Positions 38,461 to 49,761 of a stretch of DNA of 64,000 nucleotides are shown here, piece after piece; position 1 is the first letter of the stretch; every line of letters starts with the position of its first letter. The DNA comes from Alnus glutinosa (taxonomy: Eukaryota > Streptophyta > Magnoliopsida > Fagales > Betulaceae). The translations under genes were made by a program, and so were the position numbers. Location of the stretch: assembly GCF_958979055.1 (NCBI RefSeq), contig NC_084891.1:9254001-9318000 (forward strand). Reading direction: 5' to 3'. The notes under the pieces were generated by a model, which was given only the letters and a program-made list of their open reading frames with translations, did no database searches and had not been told where the DNA came from.

Positions 38461-39307
38461 AGAACTTTACAATCCCATCAAACTAAGGCATCAAACCAAT
38501 ATGTTATTATTTTAGAAAGAGAATGCAAATTACAACAGAAACTCTTTAAAACTATTTATAAAATTAATTATCTTCAATATTTTATACTATTATTTTATTA
38601 TTTTATCTTCAATATTTTACCATACATCATGTTAAGGAGAACTTTACAATCCCATCAAACTAAGGCATCAAACCAATATGTTATTATTTTAGAAAGAGAA
38701 TGCAAATTACAACAGAAACTCTTTAAAACTATTTATAAAATTAATTATCTTCAATATTTTATACTATTATTTTATTATTATTATTTTATTATTTTATCTT
38801 CAATATTTTACCATACATCATGTTAAGGAGAACTTTACAATCCCATCAAACTAAGGCATCAAACCAATATGTTATTATTTTAGAAAGAGAATGCAAATTA
38901 CAACAGAAACTCTTTAAAACTATTTATAAAATTATCTTCAATATTTTATGCTATTATTTTATTATTATTATTTTATTATTTTATCTTCAATATTTTACCA
39001 TACATCATGTTAAGGAGAACTTTACAATCCCATCAAACAAAGGCATCAAACCAATATGTTATTATTTTAGAAAGAGAATGCAAATTACAACAGAAACTCT
39101 TTAAAACTATTTATAAAATTATCTTCAATATTTTATGCTATTATTTTATTATTATTATTTTATTATTTTATCTTCAATATTTTACCATACATCATGTTAA
39201 GGAGAACTTTACAATCCCATCAAACTAAGGCATCAAACCAATATGTTATTATTTTAGAAAGAGAATGCAAATTACAACAGAAACTCTTTAAAACTATTTA
39301 TAAAATT
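38395..39307 (-). repeat. Tandem repeat, five units of about 177-191 bp
   Basis: Units carrying ATGTTAAGGAGAACTTTACA start at about 38451, 38628, 38819, 39006 and 39193. They differ mainly in the number of TTATTATTTTA phrases. A single related copy in reverse orientation lies at 45430-45545, and another, split by a MITE, at about 48815-49110. They lie upstream of SOX2, SOX3 and SOX4 respectively, so the sequence belongs to the duplicated unit and was amplified only beside SOX2. Confidence 0.92.
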
Positions 39308-39420
39308 CAACTTCAACTAATAAAGAATCAGTCAAATTAATTTAAAATTTAACGATAAAGTTGAAGTAATATTATACTATAAGAATATTAATTTATTAAT
39401 CTTACTCTATTGATATGGAT
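39308..39420 (-). other. Remnant of the SOX-upstream satellite unit
   Basis: The reverse complement matches the start of the unit at 48560-48620 (ATTCTTATAGTATAATATTA is shared). One degraded unit therefore remains here, in inverted orientation. Confidence 0.65.
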
Positions 39421-40466
39421 CCGGCTTGTGTGCTGTAATAAAAACTACAGCACACATGCTGTAAAACAATCAACGGTTCAGATTTGATCAAACAATTTTT
39501 AAACAAAACGTTGTCGTCTCTTTCAAGACAATGTTTAAAGAAAACGTTTATGATGGACGCCGTTTAAGGAAACACCTATGCGCCTCAACTCTCTTCCTTT
39601 CTAGATCTTAATTGCCCAAATCACTCTCCAATCTTTCCCCCGAGAAATCAGCCTCCAAGCATTAACATAGCCATAACTTACAAACGTTGTTAGGTGCCGC
39701 GATGATGAACCATGTACACATGCCTTTACGAGTTGGTTTATAGCACCTCATGTTCGAAAATTCCAGGGGTTAAAATATCGAAGGTCGAGGTGTTTGCAGA
39801 GTATGGAGGCAACATGAAAATAGAGGAGGCTATTGCTCAAAATATAAGGCGGGAGTTTCGATCCAGAATTTTGGCCAAGGGGCAATTCAAAGTTTCAACC
39901 GTTAATTTGGTGCTTTGTGATAGATGGAATCTATCGAGGAAAATCTTAATGTAGTTGGTTTTTTTTTTTTTTTTTTTAATTTGTATTTGTGTTGATTAAA
40001 GTGGAGGGTTAGTCTCCTATTATGCAGATGGTTGTCTTGTAGGGTTGTTTTGCCCTGTTTGAGTTTTTTTTTTTTGGTGTTCATCTGTTGTTGCAGTCTT
40101 TGCAGATGGTGTTCAAGTGGTCTGGAGGGTTGTAAATTTTGTATGCTGTTATAAAAGTTTCTTCATTCATCTAAAAAGAAAAATGGGTTTCTAGCATGAG
40201 TTTCACGGAATACGACTTGGTGGTGGCTAAGAATGGGAACACGAGTTGAACTTCAATCTTTTGATCGTTCTTGTTCACGTACAGCCCACGCAAAGCAGCA
40301 GTTCATTGTCCCCCCCTACCCCTTAAACTGCGTTAGTCACAAACGTTTGCTTCAGATGTCCTTGAAAAGAAAGAACATTGGGTTTAATTTTTTTTTGATC
40401 AAATCTCAACCCTTCGTTGTTTTTACAGCATGTGTGCTGTAGTTTTTACTACAGCACACAAGCCGG
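39421..40466. mobile_element. TIR element with hairpin-forming ends
   Basis: Left end CCGGCTTGTGTGCTGTAATA... and right end, inverted, CCGGCTTGTGTGCTGTAGTA... match over about 50 bases. Each end also contains a 10-bp inner inverted repeat (GTGTGCTGTA / TACAGCACAC), so each could fold alone. No target duplication found, so the superfamily is open. The interior holds a LINE tail remnant. Confidence 0.7.
39760..40185 (+). pseudogene. LINE 3'-end remnant inside the TIR element
   Basis: The frame EEAIAQNIRREFRSRILAKG ... CDRWNLSRK resembles the last residues of the minus-strand LINE at 27502-27714 (EEAILAQVRWEVRMRIMAKG, WNLLS). T-rich 3' untranslated sequence follows to about 40185. Only the tail of ORF2 is present. 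Confidence 0.65.
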
Positions 40467-41717
40467 AGTCATTAAGGTTTCTGTTTTACGCCCTGGAGTT
40501 TAACTACAGCACATAACAACTTACTGAACTCAGATTTTATATCATTTCATTCAAGTTTAAACGACTTCACAAAGGCTGAAGGCAAACGTTTAAGAGAGCC
40601 AAAATCACGCCTTTTGTTCAGAATTTTCTTCATGGCACTGCACTGTCTTCTTCTTTTTCATCCAAAATTTCTTCCATTCTGCTTTCTCCAAAGAGAGAAT
40701 CTTTAACAGGAAAATATTATAGAACCAAAAAAATAAAAAATAAAAAGAAATGCAGAGCTTCAAGGGGAGGAGGAGACAAAGGCCAGAAAAGAAAGAGTTT
40801 CAAGGTTGTTGTTCAAAGAAAGATAAGGGAGAGAAAAAGAAATGAGTTATCTAAAATCTACCAAACTTGTCTAATATTGTTAGCTTGTTGTTCACGCATG
40901 GCCTCTCATAATTTGGGTCTTCTTTTTACGGTTCCAAATACTAATAAGAGGGCTAACTTGGTTTCTCAATCCCAAGTTAGTCGTCAGTGCTAGATGATAA
41001 ATATCTCAAATGCAAGTCAGTTATCTACCAGCCATCTCTACTCTAGATATCACGTCCAACAGGAGCCACCTAGTCCCTTGATCAACGTTGATTCACAACC
41101 TGAGAGCAGCTCATTCAAGCCCACACTGAAGCTGATTTCATGCCAGACGGCAGCAGCCACTCACTCCATAAATCACGCATAACAGCCTATTGACACCCAT
41201 GTTTTAAGTAAAGACTAGCAGCTCAAGCCTTTTCCTTTTTCTTTATTTGCAGTTACGTGTAAGCCTGTATGAAAAGCCTTTTGGCTTTGTTGCTTTAGTT
41301 CCGTAAGTTCATTGTAAAAGACTTTATGCATTTTGGCTATCAATAAGATCAACTACTCTGCCTTTGGTAAGCAACCAAATCAAAGCTTTCCAAATCTTTG
41401 ACTCTGTTAGCCCCTGTTTTTTTGCTAGCATGAACAGAGCAAGTGGTAAAAAGTACTGCCGTGCTGTTAAGAGATCTAATGGTAGCCCTTTGTATTTTTT
41501 GAGTTGCTTCCCCTTATTATAATTTGGAGACGTAAAAATAAGCAAGATAAATGGGTTTGTCCTCGTCCTGCAAAGCACTTGGCGCTATTCTTCACAAGTT
41601 TACATGTTTCTTCATGGGTTCTCCTTCAAATGTCCCAACTCCTTTGGTCTATTGAGAAACAGTTTACGAAGAAGAAAATTTTCCTCACATGGAGATTGAA
41701 AAATGCAAAAAGTTAAC
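40467..41717. other. Intergenic, nothing recognised
   Basis: About 1.25 kb between the TIR element and the satellite-like array. Short frames occur (for example at 40994-41182) but none resembles a family I know. Another TACAGCACA phrase near 40503 echoes the neighbouring TIR. Confidence 0.45.
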
Positions 41718-42929
41718 CAAGCATGCCATGCTAATTGCTCGTTAATTTATATCAATGGAGTAAGATTAATATTACTTCAACTTTATTTACCAGAAAATAT
41801 AATAATTATACATCATTTATTTTCTGACACTCTAGAGAGGAGTATTATATTAAGTTAGTGGATTGTTATGACATATGACATTATGTGTCATGACATTATA
41901 TGATAGTTAAGTTTTACATTGATTATTCATTTTAAGCATGCCGTGCTAATTGCTCGTTAATTTATATCAATGGAGTAAGATTAATATTACTTCAACTTTA
42001 TTTAGCAGAAAATATAATAATTATATAGCATTTATTTTCTGACACTTTAGAGAGTGGGTATTATATTAAGTTAGTAGATTGTCATTACATATGACATTAT
42101 GTGTCATGAGATTATATGATTGTTAAATTTTACATTGATTATTCATTATAAGCATGCCATTCTAATTGCTCCTTAGTTTATATCAATGGAGTAAGATTAA
42201 TATTACTTCAACTTTATTTAGAAGAAAATATAATAATAATACAACATTTATTTTGACAATCTAGAAAGTGAGTATTATATTAAGTTAGTGGATTGTCATG
42301 ACATTATATGATTGTTAAATTTTACATTGATTATTCATTTCAAGCATGCCGTGCTAATGCTCCTTAATTTATATCAATGGAGTAAAATTAATATTACTTC
42401 AACTTTATTTAACAAAAAATATAATAATTATATATCATTTATTTTTTGACACTCTAGAGAGTGAGTAATATATTAAGTTAGTGGATTGTCATGACATATG
42501 ACATTATGTGTCATGACATTATATTAAGTTAGTGGATTGTCATAACATATGACATTATGTGTCATGACATTATATTAAGTTAGTAGATTGTCATGACATA
42601 TGACATTATGTGTCACGACATTCACTACAAAAAAATCACCAGTTCTGGACGGTTTCAAAGCGTCCATAAATGGTAAAAAACCGTCTGGAATAAAGCCCAG
42701 ACGGTTTTTTATGGTTTAAAATCATCCAGGATTTTTCTTCCAAAATTCGGATTTTGGACGCTTTGGGCAAAACCGACCAAAATTAATTCAAAACCGTCCA
42801 GAATTAATAATAATAATTATTTTTTTGTTATTCTGGATGATCATTTTTTTTTTTTTTTTTTTGTCTTGCGGTCATAGTTTCTGGGTTCATCTTTTCGTCC
42901 TTAATTTTTAAACCTCAGTTTTTTTGTCC

Positions 42930-43000
42930 TACGGTATGCTCCAGGAAGCCCGTATTTCATATTGTCGCCGGCATCATAATATCCCCCAACAAGGTCCACC
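42930..43000 (-). pseudogene. Captured GH9 endoglucanase exon fragment
   Basis: On the minus strand, a T-rich tract and TGGTGCAG (a splice acceptor) lead into VDLVGGYYDAGDNMKYGLPG. This is the conserved N-terminal signature of glycosyl hydrolase family 9 (DLxGGYYDAGDNxKxGxP). Similarity ends after about 22 codons. Intron edge plus exon piece means genomic capture, not a retrocopy. It cannot encode a cellulase by itself. Confidence 0.85.
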
Positions 43001-43402
43001 TGCACCATAAAAAAAAAAAATAATAATAAAAAAATAATTCTAAATTGATGATCATCAGCAAAAAATAAACATAATATATAAAGAAAAAAAAAAAACAGTG
43101 TTTGAGCAACATATATGCATTGAGCAACATAAAAGAAAAAAAAAAAAATACAGTACAGATCGATCGTCGGTGAGATAAGAAAAACCAAAAAACCATTTTT
43201 TCTTAACCTTCGCAGGTCCTCAACCTTCGCCGGAGCTGTGTGTGTGTGAGAGAGAGTACTGTGAGGGAGAGAGAGCAAAACAGATCTAGAGAGAGCAACC
43301 TCTGTTGAAAAACCGAAAAAATGCAATAGGAGCTCGAGCAACCTTTGGTTGTCGGTGGTCCTCGGTGGAAGTTGGTGGCCGGTCCTCAACCTTCGCCGGA
43401 GC

Positions 43403-43448
<46 letters not shown>

Positions 43449-43651
43449 TCAGACCACATACCTTCAAACGACGGTGATGGCTTCATGCGGCAGCCGGCAG
43501 TTCCTTAGTCGCTGAACTGAGAGAGCGAAAGAGAGAGAGAGAGAGAGAGATCGAAAACAGCAACAGCCATGGATGCAGAGATCAGAACGCAGAGGAAGAG
43601 AGAATGCGGAGGGAGAGAGAAACATTTTTCAATTTCAAATTTAATGCGAAA

Positions 43652-43833
43652 GAGTAATGCTACACATCATCCCCTTGTCCTCCTTTTGTCCTCCCAAATT
43701 TGATGTGGCTCTTAAAATCACCATTGAATTTATGATAGATCATTATTGAATTTTGATCCAATGATGATTTTAAGAGCCACATCAATTTTGGGAGGATAAA
43801 AGGTGGACAGGAGGATGATGTGTAGCATTACTC
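43652..43833. mobile_element. Mutator-type MITE nested in the CACTA element
   Basis: GAGTAATGCTACACATCATC at the left is repeated inverted at the right (...GATGATGTGTAGCATTACTC). The arms extend about 75 bases with few mismatches. AATGCGAAA flanks both sides (43643-43651 and 43834-43842), a 9-bp duplication typical of Mutator-like elements. 182 bp, no coding. Confidence 0.88.
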
Positions 43834-45429
43834 AATGCGAAATAAGTACCGTAAATTCACATTTAATGCAAAATGAAATGAAGTGAATTTCAGACGGTTT
43901 GACCAAACCGTCTGAAAATGTAAAGATATATTTACAGACGGATTGATAAAAGCCGTCTATAAAATTTTAGACGGTTTTAATTAAAATTGTCTGAAAATAA
44001 CATTTACAGACGGTTTAAATAAAAATAGCCTATAAATTTATAGACGGTTTTTATAAAACTGTCTAGAAATGAAAATTTTCAGACGGTTTAGTTAAAATCG
44101 TTTCAAAAAAACCATCTGCAAATTTTGTTTTCTAGATGGTTTTAGAAACCGTCTAGAAAAAAACCGCCCATAAATGCCTTTTTATATGATTGTTAAATTT
44201 TACATTGATTATTCATTATAAGCATGCCGTGCTAATTGCTCCTTAATTTATATCAATGGAGTAAGATTAATATTACTTCAACTTTATTTAGTAGAAAATA
44301 TAATAAATATTACTTTAACTTTATTTAGCAAAAATATAATAATTATATAGTATTTATTTTCTGACACTCTAGAGAGTAAGTATTATATTAAGTTAGTGGA
44401 TTGTCATGACATATGACATTATGTGTCAGGACATTATATGATTGTTAAATTTTACATTGATTATTCATTATAAGCATGCCATGCTAATTGCTCCTTAATT
44501 TATATCAATGGAGTAAGATTAATATTACTTCAACTATATTTAGCAGAAAATATAATAATAAAATTACTTTAACTTTATTTAGCAGAAAATATAATAATTA
44601 TATAGCATTTATTTTCTGACACTCTAGAGAGCGAGTATTATATTAAGTTAGTGGATTGTCATGATATATGACATTATTTAGTAGAAAATATCAATGGAGT
44701 AAGTTTAATATTACTTCAAATTTATTTAGCAGAAAATATAATAATTATATAGCATTTAATTATATGATTGTTAAATTTTACATTGATTATTCATTTCAAG
44801 CATGCCTTGTTAATTCTTAATTTATATCAATGGAGTAAGATTAATATTACTTTAACTTTATTTAGCAGAAAATATAATAATTCTATAGCATTTATTTTCT
44901 GACACTCTAGAGAGTGAGTGTTATATTAAGTTAGTGGATTGTCATGACATATGACATTATATGATTGTTAAATTTTACATTGATTATTCATTATAAGCTT
45001 GCCGTGCTAATTGCTCCTTAATTTATATCAATGGAGTAAGATTAATATTACTTCAACTTTATTTAGCAGAAAATATAATAATTATATAGCATTTATTTTC
45101 TGACACTCTAGAGAGTGAGTATTATATTAAGTTAGTGGATTGTCATGACATATGACATTATATGGTTGTTAAATTTTACATTGATTATTCATTATAAGCT
45201 TGCCGTGCTAATTGCTCCTTAATTTACATCAATGGAGTAAGATTAATATTACTTCAACTTTATTTAGCAGAAAATATAATAATTATATAGCATTTATTTT
45301 CTAACACTCTAGGGAGTGAGTGTTATATTAAGTTAGTGGACTGTCAAGAAATATGACATTATGTGTCATGACATTATATGATTGTTAAATTTTACATTGA
45401 TTATTCATTGACTAATTTTTTATTAGCTG

Positions 45430-45649
45430 AGATTGAATTTTACAAATGATTTTAAAGAGTTTCTATTGTAATTTGCATTCTCTTTCTAAAATAATAATAT
45501 ATTGGTCTGATGCCTTAGTTTGATGGGATAGTAAAAGTTCTCCTTAACATGTCCCATGCATGGAAGGACCCACTTGCATAAATTCCACCAATGTATCTTG
45601 GTTGTGTAAAAATTGTGCATTTTTAGTTATGCAAAAATCTTTTTTCTAT
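45430..45649 (+). repeat. Single copy of the SOX-upstream repeat, plus flank
   Basis: 45455-45548 is the reverse complement of one unit of the 38395-39307 array (ATTTGCATTCTCTTTCTAAA, TGATGCCTTAGTTTGATGGG). It leads into the SOX3 upstream region. Confidence 0.85.
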
Positions 45650-45881
45650 CCTAAAATATTGAAAATAAAATAATAAAAAGTGAAAGAGAGAAATTTATGG
45701 TGGTTTGACCATAAAAAATAAATAAAGAGATGAGAAAGAACCATGGATGGTAAGGGTGAAATTTTTCACCTTTTGTTGGTGCTTTTTTAGAAGACTCCCT
45801 CATTAAAACCCATGTGAACCCAAGCCGAAAAGTCCCCTCCAAGATATTCTGTCATTGTTCGCAAGAGCGAGAGAAAAAGAA

Positions 45882-45929
<48 letters not shown>
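45650..45929 (+). promoter_or_regulatory. SOX3 promoter block and (GA)n leader
   Basis: About 230 bases are shared with SOX4 and SOX2 upstream DNA. A (GA)n microsatellite, about 45884-45929, touches the start codon. GA repeats in plant leaders can bind BBR/BPC proteins; whether they do here is unknown. Confidence 0.6.
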
Positions 45930-45935
<6 letters not shown>

Positions 45936-47132
45936 CTTGCCGACGAAGAATTCGACGTGATTGTGGTGGGCGCAGGAATCATGGGAAGCTCCACCGCCTA
46001 CGAAGTGGCCAAAAGGGGTCAGAAAACCCTCCTACTCGAGCAATTCGATTTCCTGCATCAGCGGGGCTCCTCTCACGGCGAGTCCCGCATCATACGAGCA
46101 ACCTATCCGGAGGATTACTACTTTCCGATGGTCATCGAGTCATACAAACTTTGGCAGGAGGCTGAGTCCCAAATTGGCTACAAAGTCTACTTCAAGGCTG
46201 GACATCTCGACATGGGCGACTCCCACAACAAGAGCATGCGTGGCATCATAAACACCTGCCGCAAACACTCGGTCTCGCATGAAGTTCTCGATCGTCGGCA
46301 ACTTGCCGACAAGTTTTCCGGAAGATTCAATATCCCGGAGGATTGGATTGCTGTGTTTACCGAGTATGGCGGAGTGATAAAGGCAACAAAGGCAGTGTCC
46401 ATGTTCCAGGCCTTGGCGTTTCAAAAGGGTGTTGTTCTAAGGGATTGCATGGAAGTGAAAGATATTAGAAAAGAGGGCGTCAAAGGGGGCGTATGGATTT
46501 ACACCAGCAATGGTGAAAAGTATTGGGGTAAAAAATGTGTGGTGACAGTTGGGGCTTGGATGAGAAAGTTGGTTAAAAAGGTAGTTGGGCTTCAACTACC
46601 TATACAACCCTTGGAGGCTGCGGTGTGTTATTGGAGGATTAAGGATGGGAATGAAGAAAAGTATGCGATCGGAGGGGATTTTCCGACGTTCGCATGCCAC
46701 GGGGACACGTATGTATACGGCACGCCGTCGTTGGAGTATCCGGGGTTGATAAAGGTGGCGGTGCATGGGGGGTATCCGTGTGACGAGGACAAGAGGCCAT
46801 GGGGGCCAGGAATGGCATTGGGGTTTTTGAAACAATCGGTTGAGGAGAGGCTGTCAGGGATGGTTGATTCCGGGTCTCCTGTGGCCACGCAATTGTGCAT
46901 GTATTCGATGACACCCGATGAGGATTTTGTAATTGATTTCTTGGGCGGGGAGTTTGGGAAGGATGTTGTAATGGGAGGTGGGTTTTCCGGGCATGGGTTC
47001 AAGATGGGGCCGGTAGTGGGAAGGATACTAGCTGACCTTGTGCTTACTGGTGAGGCAAAAGGGGTGGAGCTAAATCACTTCAGGATTGGAAGGTTTGAGG
47101 AGAATCCTCAAGGGAATGTCAAAGATTTTTAA
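45930..47132 (+). CDS. SOX3: intact FAD-dependent sarcosine / L-pipecolate oxidase-like protein
   Basis: One exon, 400 aa. The start at 45930 (MALADEEFD) is chosen because the frame upstream is only a (GA)n run and the other copies begin the same way. DVIVVGAGIMGSSTAYEVAKRG (residues about 9-30) is the FAD-binding Rossmann segment. Cys323 in [16 protein letters not shown] matches the cysteine that links FAD covalently in monomeric sarcosine oxidase, and [13 protein letters not shown] follows. Length fits the family. The Arabidopsis relative (At2g24580) oxidises sarcosine and L-pipecolate in peroxisomes, giving H2O2 and, from pipecolate, piperideine-6-carboxylate. The protein ends VKDF, not a standard PTS1 tripeptide, so location is uncertain. 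It is the only uninterrupted copy in the cluster. Confidence 0.92.
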
Positions 47133-47684
47133 GAAAGATCCAAGAGCTACTGCTTGTACTGTTCATCCTCACCGATATATTCAATAAAAACCCGTTTCCA
47201 TGTGTAAGAAAAACTATGGTCTCATTTTGTGGCCGTCTTATCTTTATTATGCTGCAACTCTTATCTTCTCTCTGCAATCTCTCTCTCTCACATGCACACA
47301 CGCATGCAAGAGAACAGACGTGAATGTGCTCCTTTGGCCTACTAATACCACCATGGCCGGTGCTCCTTTTACCAAAATGCCACTAATTTTCCTAAAAAAA
47401 TGCATAATTAATTAGTTGTGCGGTGCTGCACTCAAAGATTGCAAGATTCTTCCGGTGCTACTCCATTAAAACTTTCTTAATTTACTAACAATTTGAGAAA
47501 AAATTGCTAGAAATCTCAACCTGTTAAAAGTCTATCTCTCTTTTTTTTTTTTTTTCTTTTTTTTTTTCTTTTTTTTTCTTTTTCTTTATTATTATTACTA
47601 TAGCTAGTCTGTTAAAAGTTTTTCAAAGCAAACAAAAGCTGGCTATACATATGTTAATAGTTGATTGGGTCTTAAGGTGCGTTT
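47133..47684 (+). other. SOX3 3' UTR and flank
   Basis: AATAAA at 47183-47188 is a likely polyadenylation signal. The stretch matches DNA after SOX2. A T-rich low-complexity run is at about 47541-47590. Nothing else seen. Confidence 0.6.
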
Positions 47685-48532
47685 GAGATTGCGATTTTAT
47701 AAATTAAAAGTACAATATTAAACTAAATTTTAAAAAATAAACCGTTTGGGTGTTGAATTTTTAGAATTAGAATTGAATTCTTATTCTATTCGCGAATTTC
47801 TAGGCAAAGAAATGTTTTTGGATGATGAATAGAATTTAGATTTTTTTTTGAATTTGTGTTTGGGTGTTGAATTTTCGAAATTAGAAATTATTATTTTTTA
47901 ATGGGAAGAAATGATTGGAAGTTTGAAAAGTTGTGTATAATGATTGATACTGTGAAAAGTAGTGTGGTATAATGATTTAAATAATAATGATTTATTATTA
48001 AAAAAAATTTTGTTTGATTTAAATATTGATTATTTAATTATTTAAAGTGTGGGACCCACACGTTTTTGGTTCTTTTGGAGAACCTTTTTCTCACGCGTGG
48101 GTCCCGGTTAGTTATCAGCCGTTTTTGTCCTTGAATAGTTGAATTGAGAGTGAATTCTTGGCGTGAAACGGGCTAGGATTTGGGTTGAAACCGGGTGGGT
48201 GGGTTTTTTCCAAAACCCGCCTAGAATAGGATTCCGTTTCTGCTCCCAAACACGCAAATAATTTGCCTTTCCAAATCTCAAACAATATGGTTTTTTTTTT
48301 TTTTGAAAACACATAATTAAAAAGTTAAATTGTAATTATAAAGGCCTAATTACAATTTTACAAAACATTTAATTATATTTTTAAAAATTACATTTAAAAA
48401 TTATTATTTTTAAATTGCATTGTCAAACCAACTCTTGACCGTGTCAAAGTCTTCATAGATACGTTAAAAAGAAAAACGGCTAGAGATAAGAGGATATGTT
48501 AGTTGCCTTTACTGACCAAATGGCAAGTCACA
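47685..48532. mobile_element. Probable MITE family with GTGCGTTTG ends (degraded)
   Basis: GGTGCGTTTGAGA near 47677 and CCCAAACACGCAA near 48245 look like decayed inverted ends. The inside shares phrases such as GTTGTGTATAATGATTG with the MITE at 59160-59645. No coding. 48260-48532 is AT-rich DNA with nothing recognised. Confidence 0.5.
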
Positions 48533-48892
48533 TCAAGCATATCATGTTAATTGTTTCTTAATTTATATAAATGAAGTAAGATTAATAAATTAATATTCTT
48601 ATAGTATAATATTACTTCAACTTTATTTAGCAGAAAATATAATAATTATATAGCATTTATTTTCTACACTCTAGAGAGTGAGTATTATATTAAGTTAGTG
48701 GATTGTCATGACATTATGTGTCATGACAGTATATGATTGTTAAATTTTACATTGATTATTCATCGAACTCATTTTTTATTAGGTGAGATTAAATTTTATA
48801 AATAATTTTAAAGAGTTCGAGCGGTAAATTGCATTCACTTTCTAAACTAATAATAAATTGGTATGATGCCTTAGTTTGATGGGAAGATGGTG
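48533..48892 (+). repeat. Single satellite unit and SOX-upstream repeat
   Basis: 48533-48770 is one diverged copy of the 215-bp unit. 48815-48892 begins one copy of the 38395-39307 unit. The order (satellite unit, repeat, promoter, gene) is the same as before SOX3, so this looks like the unamplified arrangement. Confidence 0.8.
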
Positions 48893-49106
48893 TATTTGGT
48901 AACAAAATTATAAAAAATGAATATGATTCTGAATTTTCTTTTTTCAAAAACAAATAATATTTTATTTAACTTTTTCAAAAACAAATCATATTTTATTGAA
49001 CTTTTTTTTTTTTTTTTTCCTTCTTCTAAAAAGTCAAACATCGAAATTTGCGCACTAAATAAGAATTGAATTCTAATTTCAAAAATTCAACACTCAAACG
49101 CACCAA
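48893..49106. mobile_element. Short MITE, GGTGTATTTGG...CAAACGCACC
   Basis: It splits the repeat unit between TGATGGGAAGAT and AAGTTCTCCTTAAC, which are adjacent in the other copies. Ends are inverted and match the 59160-59645 element family. No coding. Confidence 0.7.
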
Positions 49107-49574
49107 GTTCTCCTTAACATAATGTACGGTAAAGGGATGTGTTAATTGCACAACCAAAAGTGCACAATTTTTACACAATTAAGACACATTGGTAGGACCC
49201 ATGCATGGTGGGATCCACAAGCATGGATCCTAGTAAGAGTACTAGTAATAGATTCCCAACCATTTTCGTTATATTTAGGGAACAAAATTACTTTTTGCTT
49301 CCTTATAAAAAAATACTTCATAATAGATTCCTTTATCTTTGCCTATATCAATTAAATATTATTTTTTTTTTACTCTTATATTAGTGTTTTTCTCTTTTTC
49401 CTACTTTTTCTCTGTTCCCTACATCAATTAAATATACTTTTTTTTTATATTAAAATAATACATTGGGAATGTACAATGCCCATGTATATTTAGGGAATTA
49501 CTGTACATTCTCAAGGCCCTTATGTATATTTAGGGCATCTACTATGGGAAGTTTTTTGGTGTTTTTCATGAAAT
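49107..49574. other. Intergenic, nothing recognised
   Basis: AT-rich DNA. A phrase with GTGCACAATTTTTACACAATTAAG (about 49160) is the inverse of sequence near 49890, so it may be part of a rearranged SOX4 flank. Confidence 0.4.
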
Positions 49575-49583
49575 TTTTCTTAA

Positions 49584-49761
49584 GAGAAATGATCCCTACA
49601 CTCATTTCTCACAACAGCCCCACAACAAGCTGACGTGGCTGGTAATATTTTATTATTTTTTTTACAAAAAGAAAAGAAAACAAAAAAAATAATAAAATAT
49701 TACCAGCCACGTCAGCTTGTTGTGGGGCTGTTGTGAGAAATGAGTGTAGGGATCATTTCTC
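49584..49761. mobile_element. Mutator-type MITE, near-perfect hairpin
   Basis: 178 bp with arms of about 80 bases that look perfectly inverted (GAGAAATGATCCCTACACTC... / ...GAGTGTAGGGATCATTTCTC), around a short A-rich loop. The 9-bp duplication TTTTCTTAA is at 49575-49583 and 49762-49770. The near-identity of the arms suggests recent insertion or a source of small RNA. Confidence 0.9.

Larger units (their letters stand above)
42623..44183. mobile_element. CACTA-like (En/Spm) non-autonomous element
   Basis: Left end CACTACAAAAAAATCACC. Both sides have dense GACGGTTT / AAACCGTC words (42650-42800 and 43890-44165), as in CACTA subterminal repeats. It interrupts a satellite unit between GACATT and ATATGATTG. 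The right terminus lacks the expected TGTAGTG, so that end is eroded. No transposase. It carries a GH9 exon piece, (GA)n runs at about 43406-43445 and 43530-43550, and a nested Mutator-type MITE. Confidence 0.8.
41718..45415 (+). repeat. Satellite-like array, about 215-bp unit, interrupted
   Basis: Units begin AAGC(A/T)TGCCGTGCTAATTGCT at about 41718, 41935, 42151, 42343, 44218, 44472, 44797, 44994 and 45195. Each contains ATCAATGGAGTAAGATTAAT and TAAGTTAGTGGATTGTCATG. Unit lengths vary by internal deletions and duplications; a 56-bp sub-duplication of the TGACATTATGTGTCATGACA part is at 42490-42620. A CACTA-like element splits the array at 42623-44183. One lone unit lies upstream of SOX4 (48533-48770). 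Confidence 0.9.

Noticed and set aside
38452..39228. Plus-strand frames repeating MLRRTLQSHQTK
   Set aside because: They are translations of the tandem repeat and are not found as protein elsewhere.
42901..43467. A 188-aa minus-strand frame as a gene
   Set aside because: Only about 22 codons match GH9; the rest is GA repeat and intron-like poly-T.
45855..45929. Longer start for SOX3
   Set aside because: The extension is only a translated (GA)n run; the other copies start at MAL(A/P)(G/D)EE.
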